Notes under the pieces: generated by a model
Seen by the model: only the letters and a program-made list of their open reading frames with translations
Databases searched by the model: none
What the model was told of the DNA's origin: nothing
Made by a program: the position numbers and the translations under genes
From: JACRLW01 sp046349595
Lineage (GTDB): Bacteria > Planctomycetota > UBA1135 > UBA2386
Length of the DNA stretch: 64,000 nt
NCBI GenBank assembly: GCA_046349595.1
Contig: JAXMCA010000001.1
Span: forward strand, 1,178,001-1,242,000
Direction: 5' to 3'
Shown here: positions 25,494 to 37,659 of the stretch, in pieces
Layout of the letters: the number at the start of each line of letters is the position of its first letter
How positions within the stretch are numbered: position 1 is the first letter of the stretch

Positions 25494-26705
25494 ATGACAT
25501 TGCGGTTCCTCGTCTCGCTCGCGGTCGTCACTGCCGCATCCCTGTCCGCGCAGGAAGGCGCCGACAGCGGCCTCGGCTTCCTCGACGCCCAGCGGTCCAT
25601 CGCCCTGCAGTTCGGTGTCGAGCACAGCGGCTTGCTCGGGCTGGCCGTCGATGGTGCCGGCCACTTCTGGGTCTCGGCGCGCCGCCCGACCAGCGCCGAT
25701 CCGCACCGCATCTTCGAACTCGACCGCCAGGGCAATCTGCTCGGCACTTTCGCGGCGCCGTCCGCGACCGCCGGGTCCGCCTTCGGGTTGCGCGACGGAA
25801 CCTACGACCCGGCGACCAACCGCATCTACTGGGGCATCGACCCCGCCGGCGCGCCGCAGTCGAACGTCTACGCCTTCGACGTCGCGACCCGCCAGTTCAC
25901 CGCCGCGCACGACATCCACGCGCAGGTGCTGACCACGACGATCCGCGGCCTCGCCTTCGACGGTTCCCGATTCTGGACCGCCGACTTCGCCGGTCCGATC
26001 ACCGCCTTCGACGGCAGCGGCACCCAGGTCGCAGCATTCGCGTCACCCTCCGACACGGTCTACGGCCTCGCCTTCCATCCGCAGCGCGGCACGCTGTGGC
26101 TCGCGTCGCAGACCGGGTTGGGCGACGCGACCACGCAGGGTGGGCCCAATGCTCCGGGTGTGCATCTGCTGGAGATGGATCCGCTCACCGGCGCGCTGAC
26201 CGGCAACCGCTTCCGCGCCGACTACCTGCTGCCCTTCGGCACCACCGGCGTGAGCGGGGGAGCGGCGATCCAGAGCCGCGGCAACGGTTTCGTCATCGAC
26301 GTGCTCGTGCAGGGCGCACCCCACGACGGCATCGTCGAACTGATCGTCGACTCCGAGATCGGCGTCGGCTGCGGCGGCCTGCACCTCGCCTACGCCGGCG
26401 GCAATGCCTTCGCCGGCAACAACAACTTCACGCTCACCCTCGCCGGCGCCAATCCGCAGGCGAGCTGCGCGATGCTGATCGGCTTCGACACCCTGACCAG
26501 CACGATCCCCGGCATCACCTCCTGCCCGCTGATGACCAACTTCGCCGGGGCCTACGGGATGGCGGGCTCCGGCAGCTCGCGCTCCCTCGCACTGCCGGTC
26601 CCCGTGGACGTGCCGCCGATCGGCATCGGCTTCCAGGTCCTGCAGTTCAACGGCGCCTTCCCGCTCGACCTCTCGCAGCTGCTCTGGATCTCGCTGGTGC
26701 CGTGA
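25494..26705 (+). CDS. Secreted beta-propeller-like protein
   Basis: Exported protein of 403 residues with signal peptide FLVSLAVVTAASLSAQ. The body contains repeats with the pattern GLAVDGAGHFWVSARR, FELDRQGNLLGTF, GLAFDGSRFWTADF and GLAFHPQRGTLWLAS, typical of NHL/SMP-30-like beta-propellers. The last 110 residues (GVGCGGLHLAYAGGN to LLWISLVP) form a beta-rich module similar in pattern to the C-termini of the Kelch-like and beta-helix proteins of this window. TATGCT at 25470-25475 may be the -10 box. Function unknown. Confidence 0.78.
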   Translation: MTLRFLVSLAVVTAASLSAQEGADSGLGFLDAQRSIALQFGVEHSGLLGLAVDGAGHFWVSARRPTSADPHRIFELDRQGNLLGTFAAPSATAGSAFGLRDGTYDPATNRIYWGIDPAGAPQSNVYAFDVATRQFTAAHDIHAQVLTTTIRGLAFDGSRFWTADFAGPITAFDGSGTQVAAFASPSDTVYGLAFHPQRGTLWLASQTGLGDATTQGGPNAPGVHLLEMDPLTGALTGNRFRADYLLPFGTTGVSGGAAIQSRGNGFVIDVLVQGAPHDGIVELIVDSEIGVGCGGLHLAYAGGNAFAGNNNFTLTLAGANPQASCAMLIGFDTLTSTIPGITSCPLMTNFAGAYGMAGSGSSRSLALPVPVDVPPIGIGFQVLQFNGAFPLDLSQLLWISLVP

Positions 26706-26756
26706 GGGTGTTCCTCGCGGTTGGACGCGCAGCGATGCGCGAACTCCGCGCGCGCG

Positions 26757-27959
<1,203 letters not shown>

Positions 27960-28066
27960 GGCGGGAACTGCAGCGCGAGCATCTTCGAGTCCGGTGGGCG
28001 CCGCGTCGATGGAGCGGCACTTTGGCGTGTCGCCGTCCGGGGCCTTGGGGTACTCCTGCGTTCCGC

Positions 28067-28996
28067 GTGAACCCCGCGCCGAGATCCGCTCCGAACCCGG
28101 GCGCCACCGCCACCCGCGCGGCGTGGACGAGCCTCTGTGTGGGCGCCAGCGTGCTGGGGCTGAAGTTCGTCGCCTGGTGGCTGACGGGATCGGTCGCGCT
28201 CTACTCCGACGCCCTCGAGTCGATCGTCAACGTGATGGCGGCCACGGTGGCGTTGTTCGCGGTGCGCATCGCCGCGCGACCGGCCGACGACGATCATCCC
28301 TACGGCCACAGCAAGGCCGAGTACTTCTCGTCGGTGCTCGAGGGTGCCCTGATCGCGGTCGCCGCCGTCTCGATCGTGATCGCCGCCTCGGAGCGGCTCC
28401 ATGCCCCGACGGCCCTCGAGAGTCTCGGTGCCGGTGCGACGGTGTCGATCCTGGCCTCGCTCGTCAATGCGATCCTCGCGGCCTGGCTGGTGCGCGTCGG
28501 TCGTCGTCTGCGCTCGCCCGCGGTCGAGGCCGACGGCCTGCACGTGTTCACCGACGTCGCGACCTCGGTCGGCGTGCTGGTCGGCATCGCGGTCGCGGCC
28601 TCGACCGGCTGGTGGATCCTCGATCCGCTGATCGCGATCGCCGTCGCCCTCAACATCCTGCGCGTCGGGTGGCGGCTGGTGCGCGACTCGCTCCGCGGCC
28701 TGATGGACGCCGCGTTGCCTGTCGACGAGCAAGCGCGCATCAAGGCGATCCTCGCGCCCCGCATGGGGGCGGCCCTGCAGGCGCATCATTTCCTGTCGCG
28801 TCGCGCGGGTCATCGCGTGTTCCTGCAGTTCCACCTCGTCGTTCCCGCGTCGATGACGGTCGGCGCCGCACACGAGATCTGCGAGGCACTCGAGCGGGCG
28901 CTGGAGGAGGAACTCGGCGAGGTCGACGTCTCGATCCACGTGGAACCAGAGGACGAGGCGGTCGCGCGTCCCTTCGTGGTCGGCGAGCGGTCGTGA
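28067..28996 (+). CDS. Cation diffusion facilitator family transporter
   Basis: Inner-membrane metal/proton antiporter for divalent cations such as Zn2+, Co2+ or Fe2+; 309 residues from GTG 28067. Six hydrophobic segments precede a cytoplasmic C-terminal domain. CDF signatures are GSVALYSDALESIVNVM and DDDHPYGHSKAEYFSSVLEG, with a second metal-site pair in DGLHVFTDVATS. The C-terminal ferredoxin-like domain has FLQFHLVVPASMTV and ISIHVEPE-like ends. The GTG follows a TACTCC hexamer by ten bases. Metal specificity cannot be read from sequence. Confidence 0.9.
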   Translation: MNPAPRSAPNPGATATRAAWTSLCVGASVLGLKFVAWWLTGSVALYSDALESIVNVMAATVALFAVRIAARPADDDHPYGHSKAEYFSSVLEGALIAVAAVSIVIAASERLHAPTALESLGAGATVSILASLVNAILAAWLVRVGRRLRSPAVEADGLHVFTDVATSVGVLVGIAVAASTGWWILDPLIAIAVALNILRVGWRLVRDSLRGLMDAALPVDEQARIKAILAPRMGAALQAHHFLSRRAGHRVFLQFHLVVPASMTVGAAHEICEALERALEEELGEVDVSIHVEPEDEAVARPFVVGERS

Positions 28997-29095
28997 TCGC
29001 GGGAAGCCTGGTCGGCAACACGGTGATTCTGCGGATGGTCGACACCGGTCCGACGCGCCGCGTGACGATCCGCTGGTGAGATCCTCGCGGCGCAC

Positions 29096-29101
29096 TACGC
29101 T
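29096..29101 (+). promoter_or_regulatory. Possible -10 box with a very short leader for modABC
   Basis: TACGCT ends 11 bases before the modA ATG. No Mo-responsive (ModE) palindrome is apparent next to it. Confidence 0.3.
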
Positions 29102-29112
29102 CTCGGCCCCGC

Positions 29113-29922
29113 ATGTCCGACCCCGCGTCCCGCGCTCGCAGCCATGGCCCTCGGACCTCGGCAGGTCGGGGATCCCGCGGCTGGTCCGCGGTCATCGCGA
29201 TCCTGCTCGCATGCGCGAGCACCGCCTGCGAACGAACGGAACGACGGGCCCACGCTGCGGTGGTCTTCGCCGCCGCGTCGCTGAGCGGTGCCTTCGAGGA
29301 ACTCGCGCGTGCCTTCGAGGCGGCGCATCCCGACCGCCACATCGAGCTGCACTGCGCCGGCACGCCGCAGCTCGTGGTACAGCTGCGCGAGGGTGCGCCG
29401 GCCGACCTCTTCGCGTCGGCGGACGAGGCGAACATGCAGCGGCTGACGGCCGCGCGGTCGACGCTCGGTGCGCCGCGCACCTTCGCGCGCAATCACCTCT
29501 GCATCGTGGTGGCGCACGGCAACCCGCAGGCCGTGGCTGGACTCGCCGATCTGCGTCGCGAGGGACTGAGGGTGGTGCTGTGCGGACCCGAGGTGCCCGC
29601 CGGTCGCTATGCGCGGCAAGCCCTCGGCAAGGCCGGTGTCGCGGTGCACTCGCTGTCCGACGAACCGAGCGTGAAGGCGGTGGTCGCGAAGGTCGAACTC
29701 GGCGAGGCCGACGCCGGCATCGTCTACGTCACCGATGCGCGCGCCGCGCACGAGCGCCTCGACCTCGTGGCGATCCCGCCGGAACACGACGTGGAAGCGC
29801 GCTATCCGCTGGTCGTGCTCGACGGCAGCCCCGGTCGCGACCTCGCGCAGGACTTCGCCGCCTTCGTGCTGGCCGACGACGGTCAGGCCATCCTCGAGCG
29901 CTGGGGATTCACGCGCGGATGA
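29113..29922 (+). CDS. modA: Molybdate ABC transporter substrate-binding lipoprotein
   Basis: Periplasmic molybdate/tungstate-binding protein of 269 residues. An N-terminal hydrophobic segment ends in a cysteine (ACASTACERT), so it is probably a lipoprotein. The ModA core is clear: VFAAASLSGAFEELARAFE, PADLFASADEANM, FARNHLCIVV, and ELGEADAGIVYVTDA. The basic residues before the hydrophobic stretch are long for a signal; a later start is possible. It overlaps modB by four bases. Confidence 0.92.
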   Translation: MSDPASRARSHGPRTSAGRGSRGWSAVIAILLACASTACERTERRAHAAVVFAAASLSGAFEELARAFEAAHPDRHIELHCAGTPQLVVQLREGAPADLFASADEANMQRLTAARSTLGAPRTFARNHLCIVVAHGNPQAVAGLADLRREGLRVVLCGPEVPAGRYARQALGKAGVAVHSLSDEPSVKAVVAKVELGEADAGIVYVTDARAAHERLDLVAIPPEHDVEARYPLVVLDGSPGRDLAQDFAAFVLADDGQAILERWGFTRG

Positions 29923-30683
29923 ATGCGCCGCGTCGTCTGCCCGCCGCCCTGAGGGTGTTGGTTCTTCTCGCGGTGGCCTTCTTCCTGTTGCCGCTGGTCG
30001 GACTGTGCTGGCGCGTGCCCTGGTCGCAATTGCTGACGCACCTCTGCAGCGCGGGCGCGGTCCAAGCGCTCGGCCTCTCGCTGCAGTGCTCGCTGTGCGC
30101 GGCACTGCTCTCCGTGTTGCTCGGTCTCCCGCTCGCAGCATGGCTCGCCGAGGGCAACTCGCGGCTGCGCACGCTGGTGCGGGTGCTCGTCACCCTGCCG
30201 ATGGTGCTGCCGCCGGTGGTCGCCGGCGTCGCGCTGCTGCTCGCCTTCGGTCATCGCGGCATCCTCGGCACCAGCCTGCCCTTCACCGCGCTCGGCGTGA
30301 TCGTCGCCGAGACCTACGTGGCGATGCCCTTCTTCGTGCTGACACTCGAAGGCGGTTTGCGTGGTCTCGATCGCCGCTACGCAGACGCGGCCGCCACGCT
30401 CGGCGCCGGTCCCTGGCGGATCTTCCGCGCCGTCACGCTGCCGATGCTCGCGCCGAGCCTGCGTGCGGGTCTGCTCGTCGCCTGGGCGCGCGCGCTCGGC
30501 GAGTTCGGCGCGACCATCACCTTCGCCGGCAACCTCGCCGGACACACGCGCACCATGCCGCTGATGGTCTACGTCGCGCTCGAGACGGAGCCCGACGCCG
30601 CGATCGCGCTGAGCCTCTTGCTCGTGCTGCTCTCCGGCACCGTGCTCTTCACCCTGCGCCGTCAATGGTTCCCGGTGCGATGA
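29919..30683 (+). CDS. modB: Molybdate ABC transporter permease
   Basis: Inner-membrane permease of 254 residues with about six membrane segments. The EAA loop that contacts ModC reads DAAATLGAGPWRIFRAVTLP, and ARALGEFGATITFAGN is the highly conserved ModB motif. It is coupled to modA (ATGA overlap) and to modC (ATGA overlap). Confidence 0.95.
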   Translation: MNAPRRLPAALRVLVLLAVAFFLLPLVGLCWRVPWSQLLTHLCSAGAVQALGLSLQCSLCAALLSVLLGLPLAAWLAEGNSRLRTLVRVLVTLPMVLPPVVAGVALLLAFGHRGILGTSLPFTALGVIVAETYVAMPFFVLTLEGGLRGLDRRYADAAATLGAGPWRIFRAVTLPMLAPSLRAGLLVAWARALGEFGATITFAGNLAGHTRTMPLMVYVALETEPDAAIALSLLLVLLSGTVLFTLRRQWFPVR

Positions 30684-31732
30684 AGCTCTGCGCCGATCTC
30701 GTGCTGACGCGCGGTGCGCTGCGGATCGCCGCCTCCTTCGAGGTCGACGCGGGACAGACCCTCGCGCTGGTCGGTCCGAACGGCGCGGGCAAGTCGAGCT
30801 GTCTGTCGGCGCTCGCCGGACTGCTGCGCCTGTCGGGCGGCAGCATCCGTCTCGGCGAGCGCGTGCTCGACGGCGGACAGCCCGGGAGCTTCGTGCCGCC
30901 CGAACGCCGCGCCGTCGGCATGGTGTTCCAGGATGCGCTGCTGTTCCCGCGCACGAGCGTGCTCGACAACGTCGCCTTCGGTCCGCGTAGCCGCGGTGTG
31001 GGTCGCAGCGCTGCCCGCGGGACCGCCGCGGCGTGGCTCGCGCGTGTCGGCATCGCGCCGGCCTTGCACGCGTTCCTGCCGGCGGCGCTCTCCGGTGGTC
31101 AGGCGCAGCGCGTCGCGCTCGCACGCGCACTCGCGAGTGCGCCGGACCTGCTGCTCCTCGACGAGCCGCTGTCGGCGGTCGACGCCTCGGGTCGTCTCGA
31201 GCTGCGCCGCACACTGCGCGAGCACCTGCTCGGCTTCGCGGGACCGCGCGTGATCGTGGTCCACGACATCGCCGATGCGCTCGCGCTCGCCGACCGCATC
31301 CTGGTGCTCGAGGACGGCCGTCAGGTGCAGAGCGGCACGATCGGCGAACTGCTGCGCCAGCCGCGCTCGCGCTACGTCGCCGACCTGATCGGGCTGAACT
31401 GCTTCGTCGGAGTGTGTCGGGATCGCGAGGTCGCGATCGGCGATGCACGGCTCACGGTCGCCACGCCGCAGGAAGGCGAGGTGCTGCTCACCCTGCACCC
31501 GCGCGCCGTCGCGCTGTTCCTGCAGCGGCCGGACGGCTCGCCGCGCAACCTGTGGCGCGCGCCGGTCGTCGCGCTCGAGACGCAGCTCGACCGCGTGCGC
31601 GTGCAGCTCGGCGGCGCGCTGCCGATCGTCGCGGAGGTGACTCCGGCCGCGGTCGCGGCGCTCGATCTGAAACCCGGCCGCGAGGTCTGGGTCGCGGTCA
31701 AGGCGACGGAGATCGCTGTGGTCGCGCGTTGA
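30680..31732 (+). CDS. modC: Molybdate ABC transporter ATP-binding protein
   Basis: Energising ATPase of the molybdate importer, 350 residues. Walker A GPNGAGKSS, Q-loop VFQDALLFP, ABC signature LSGGQAQR, Walker B LLLLDEPLSAVD and H-loop VVHDIADAL are all intact. The C-terminal 120 residues form a TOBE-type domain (EVLLTLHPRAVALFLQ and RVQLGGALPIVAEVTPAAV), the molybdate-sensing regulatory part of ModC. Last gene of the modABC unit. Confidence 0.94.
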   Translation: MKLCADLVLTRGALRIAASFEVDAGQTLALVGPNGAGKSSCLSALAGLLRLSGGSIRLGERVLDGGQPGSFVPPERRAVGMVFQDALLFPRTSVLDNVAFGPRSRGVGRSAARGTAAAWLARVGIAPALHAFLPAALSGGQAQRVALARALASAPDLLLLDEPLSAVDASGRLELRRTLREHLLGFAGPRVIVVHDIADALALADRILVLEDGRQVQSGTIGELLRQPRSRYVADLIGLNCFVGVCRDREVAIGDARLTVATPQEGEVLLTLHPRAVALFLQRPDGSPRNLWRAPVVALETQLDRVRVQLGGALPIVAEVTPAAVAALDLKPGREVWVAVKATEIAVVAR

Positions 31733-31831
31733 GCGCGGCTCGGCGTGGGGGATCCCTGCGCCGCGAGGGAGTAGGCTTCCCGCGCAGAGCGCCGCGTGTG
31801 TGGCGCCCGCCGTCCGCTCCGGAGGATCCCG

Positions 31832-32464
31832 ATGTTCCCGCTGTTCTCGCTGTTCCAGTCGATCGTCGCGTTGCTGGCCCTCTCCTTCCCGCATCCCCAC
31901 GTGCCCAAGGCCATCGTGATGCAGGGTGCCGGCGGCAAGACCACGCTGATGTACTTCACCGTCCCCTACAACCCCGAGCAGGTGAAGAACCTGCCGAACG
32001 GCACCGAGTGGCACCTCGGCTACGCGGCTCTCGAAGTCGGCATGCCGATGATGGCCGGCACCACGCGCATCCCGGTCGGCACCTACAAGTTCAACGTGCT
32101 GCACGACGCCGAGGGCGGCTTCACCAAGTTCGTGCTCGTCCCCGCCGACCTGCTCGCCGCGAGCCGTGCGCCGCGCGGCCAGCAGCCCGACGCCCAGAAG
32201 CTCGCCGCGGTCAAGGCGGACCTCGCCGCGAAGGGCATCCCCGAGCGCATCGAGTTCGCGTGCGAGACCGTCCCCGGCAAGGACGCCGAACACTTCGGCT
32301 TCGCGATGATGACCGAGGGCTACGAGGCGACCAAGCGCGGCAGCGCCGAGCCGAAGGGCGGTGCATCCTTCACCCTGTTCGCGAACTTCGGCAACCTGCA
32401 CCGCTCCGCGGAGCTGGTCGAGGAGTTCCCGGTCAAGGAGACGGCGAAGGACGGCGGGCGCTGA
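31832..32464 (+). CDS. Secreted DUF2911-like protein
   Basis: Exported protein of 210 residues. A hydrophobic signal (FSLFQSIVALLALSF) leads into a region resembling DUF2911: HVPKAIVMQGAGGKTTLMYF, MAGTTRIPVGTYKFNVLHD and KFVLVPADLL. The family has no known activity. GGAGG at 31821-31825 lies six bases before the ATG. It is convergent with the truC-gcvP unit, with 18 bases between stops. Confidence 0.6.
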   Translation: MFPLFSLFQSIVALLALSFPHPHVPKAIVMQGAGGKTTLMYFTVPYNPEQVKNLPNGTEWHLGYAALEVGMPMMAGTTRIPVGTYKFNVLHDAEGGFTKFVLVPADLLAASRAPRGQQPDAQKLAAVKADLAAKGIPERIEFACETVPGKDAEHFGFAMMTEGYEATKRGSAEPKGGASFTLFANFGNLHRSAELVEEFPVKETAKDGGR

Positions 32465-32482
32465 AGCACGCCCGCGCGCCGT

Positions 32483-33228
32483 TCACGCCTCCGTCGCGGT
32501 GAGCCCGTCGCCCGCCGTGAAGATCGACGGATCGATCGCAACCCCGTCGCTCGGCGGGATGCGCACCAGACACGCGCGCAGGTCCTCGGGCAGCGGATCG
32601 ACCAGCTCCATCCACTCCCCGCTGCGCGGATGACGGATGCGCAGCCGGAAGGCGTGCAGGAACAGCCGCGGCAAGCCGAAGCTCTCGCGGAACCAGGCGT
32701 TGATGCGGCCCTTGCCGTAGTTCGAGTCGCCGAGCACGTGGTGGGCGAGATGGGCGAGGTGGCGGCGGATCTGGTGCATGCGGCCGGTGCACAGGCGTGC
32801 GACGCACAGGCTGCTGCGCGACAGGTGCGCCAGCGTGCGGAACTCGGTGCGGGCCGGTTGCGGGTTGTCGTTCTCGTCGGTCAGCGGGCGGTCGCTGACG
32901 AACTCGGGCGGGGTCGTGCCGCGCACCAGCACCAGGTACTCCTTGCGCGCGTCCTCGGCGTGGAGGTTGACCTGCAGACGGGCGGCCATCTCGCTGCTGA
33001 GGCCGTAGGCGACGATGCCGGAGGTCGGGCGGTCGAGGCGGTGCACCGGGTAGAGGTGCTTGCCGATCTGGTCGCGCAGCGTCTGCAGCAGGACCGGTTC
33101 GTCCTTGCCGATGTTGCCGCCGCGGTGGACGGCCATGTGCGGCGGCTTGCTCACCACGACGAGGTCGTCGTCGAGGTGCAGGATGCGCAGCGGCACCGGA
33201 GGCGGTGCGTCCGGTGCCGTCGCCTCGC

Positions 33229-33232
<4 letters not shown>
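32483..33232 (-). CDS. truC: tRNA pseudouridine synthase, TruC-like
   Basis: RluA-family pseudouridine synthase of 249 residues. The catalytic aspartate is in HRLDRPTSGIVAYGLSSE. Other matches to TruC (tRNA uridine 65) are VVSKPPHMAVHRG, LLQTLRDQIGKHLYP, GRMHQIRRHLAHLAHHVLGD and FGLPRLFLHAFRL. There is no S4 domain, which also fits TruC over RluB/E. The GTG at 33232 overlaps the gcvP stop, so the two are co-translated. Confidence 0.85.
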
Positions 33233-36111
<2,879 letters not shown>

Positions 36112-36138
36112 CGAGGGGCCGAGGGAATGCGGGCGACC

Positions 36139-36144
36139 CTTATA
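36139..36144 (-). promoter_or_regulatory. Putative -10 box of gcvP-truC
   Basis: TATAAG on the minus strand, 27 bases upstream of the gcvP ATG, inside an 11-base palindrome-like CCCTATAAGGG. It is an AT-rich island in very GC-rich sequence. No glycine-riboswitch fold was recognised in the short leader. Confidence 0.4.
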
Positions 36145-36191
36145 GGGCGGGGGTCGATCCGGCGCGAAGACACCCGGCGACGGGCGGTCTT

Positions 36192-37615
36192 TCAGCGGCC
36201 GGCCGCACGGAAGAAGGCGAAGACCTCGGGCAGCGCCGCCTGCACCACCAGCATGTGCTCGGCCCGGGGCAGGTCGAGGAAGGTGACGCGATCGATGCCG
36301 GCGCTCCGCAAGCCGCGGCGCAGGGCAAGGGCGCCGGAGCGGGCGAAGTCGCGCTCCGCAGTGCCGATCAGCAGCGGCAGATCGCGGAACACCTCGGCCT
36401 TGGTCAAGGCACCGCCGCCGCCGAGCAGCGCGACCTTGGCGAAGCGCGCGGGGGAGCGTTGGGCCGCGGCCAGCGCGGCCGCGGCGCCCATCGAGTGGCC
36501 GACCAGGAAGACCTGCTGAGGGTCGAAGTCCCAGCGCTCGCGCAGGGCGTCGAGCAGGGCCGGAGCGTCGGCGGGATTCAGGCTGCGCGGCGCGCACAGG
36601 ATCCAGCCGGACTCCGCGCAGAGCTTCTGCGCGAGGCCGTCGCCGTAGCCGTCGAAGAACAGGTTCTCGCTGCCGCCCGCACCGTGCAGGGCGAGGACCA
36701 GCGCGCGCCGGCGCCCCTCGAGCGGGGCCGGCACGAACAGGCGGACGATCGTGCTGCGCGGACCGGTCGGCACGCACAGCCAGGTCTCGCCCGGCTTCGC
36801 GTCGCCGAAGAAGGGGCGGCCGGCGTCGAGCGCGGCGGCGACCTGCTCGGCTTCGGCGAGGAGTCGGGCGACGGGGAGATCGGTCTCGGCGCTGCGGCCG
36901 TCGACGAGGGTCGCGAGGTCGCGCAGCCGTCGCGCAGGGTCAGTCGTTCGAGCGCGGGCGCGGTGCCGTCGCGCGTCGCGATCGGCTGCAGGGCCTGCAC
37001 GCGTGCGCCCGCGTCGTGCACGCGCGAGACAGTCAGCTCGGGGAACGCCACCGCGTCGTCGCCGCAGGTGAAGCGCGCGCGCACCTCCAGATCGGCGTCG
37101 GGTCCTTCCGGGACGAGCCAGTCGATGTGGAAGGGCTGCGTCTGCGGTGCGGCGAAGTCGAAGCCGCGCCGCGTTCCGGCGATGTCGAGATCGAGGTGGA
37201 AGCGCGTCGCGGTGTCCGTGTCGTCGTCGGCTTCGAACCCGTCGTCGACCACGACGTCGAAACCTGCGGTCGCACCCGGTGCCACCACGTGCGACGCGGC
37301 GCGCGGGGTGAGCGCGAGCAGCCCGCGCTGCACTCCGCGGTCCCGACCCGGCTGCATCGCGAGCACGCCTTCGTCGAGCGCCCGTCCGACGCCGGCCAGG
37401 TTCATCGAGAAGAAGCCGGCCACCGCGCGCTGCATCGCCTCGACCGCAGCTGCGCGCGCAGGCGCATCCGCAGGCAGCGCCGCGAAGTCGCGCTCGAAGC
37501 GCCGCAGCCGCTTGCCGAGCTCGTAGCGGACGGTGGATGCGTCCTGCGCGATCAGCGCGGCCGACGACATCAGGGTGGCGAACAGGGTGATCGTCGTGGT
37601 GCGGCCGGTCGGCAT
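36192..37615 (-). pseudogene. Secreted alpha/beta hydrolase, frameshifted
   Basis: The ATG at 37615 opens a protein with a signal peptide (LFATLMSSAALIAQ) and about 225 sensible residues to LERLTLRD. At about 36918-36938 the frame must change: the adjacent frame continues RDLATLVDGRSAETDLPVAR, then WLCVPTGPRSTIVRLFVPAP and the alpha/beta hydrolase core LVLALHGAGGSENLFFDGYG, the nucleophile elbow VGHSMGAAAAL (Ser) and HMLVVQAALPEVF. One missing base, or a -1 shift, would join them into about 475 residues. The last 193 residues can also be read from an ATG at 36773, giving an intact hydrolase core. An assembly error cannot be excluded. Confidence 0.7.
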
Positions 37616-37625
37616 CGGGTGCGCG

Positions 37626-37631
37626 AGAATA
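37626..37631 (-). promoter_or_regulatory. Possible -10 box giving a leaderless transcript
   Basis: TATTCT on the minus strand ends ten bases before the ATG at 37615 of the frameshifted hydrolase gene. Confidence 0.35.
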
Positions 37632-37659
37632 GCCGCCCGCGCACCGGACTTCGCTTCGG

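Noticed and set aside
28992..29079. Tiny frame of 28 codons between the CDF transporter and modA
   Set aside because: Overlaps the transporter stop, too short to judge, no recognisable motif or ribosome binding site.
36112..36180. Glycine riboswitch upstream of gcvP
   Set aside because: The leader before the ATG is too short and lacks the conserved paired aptamer structure.
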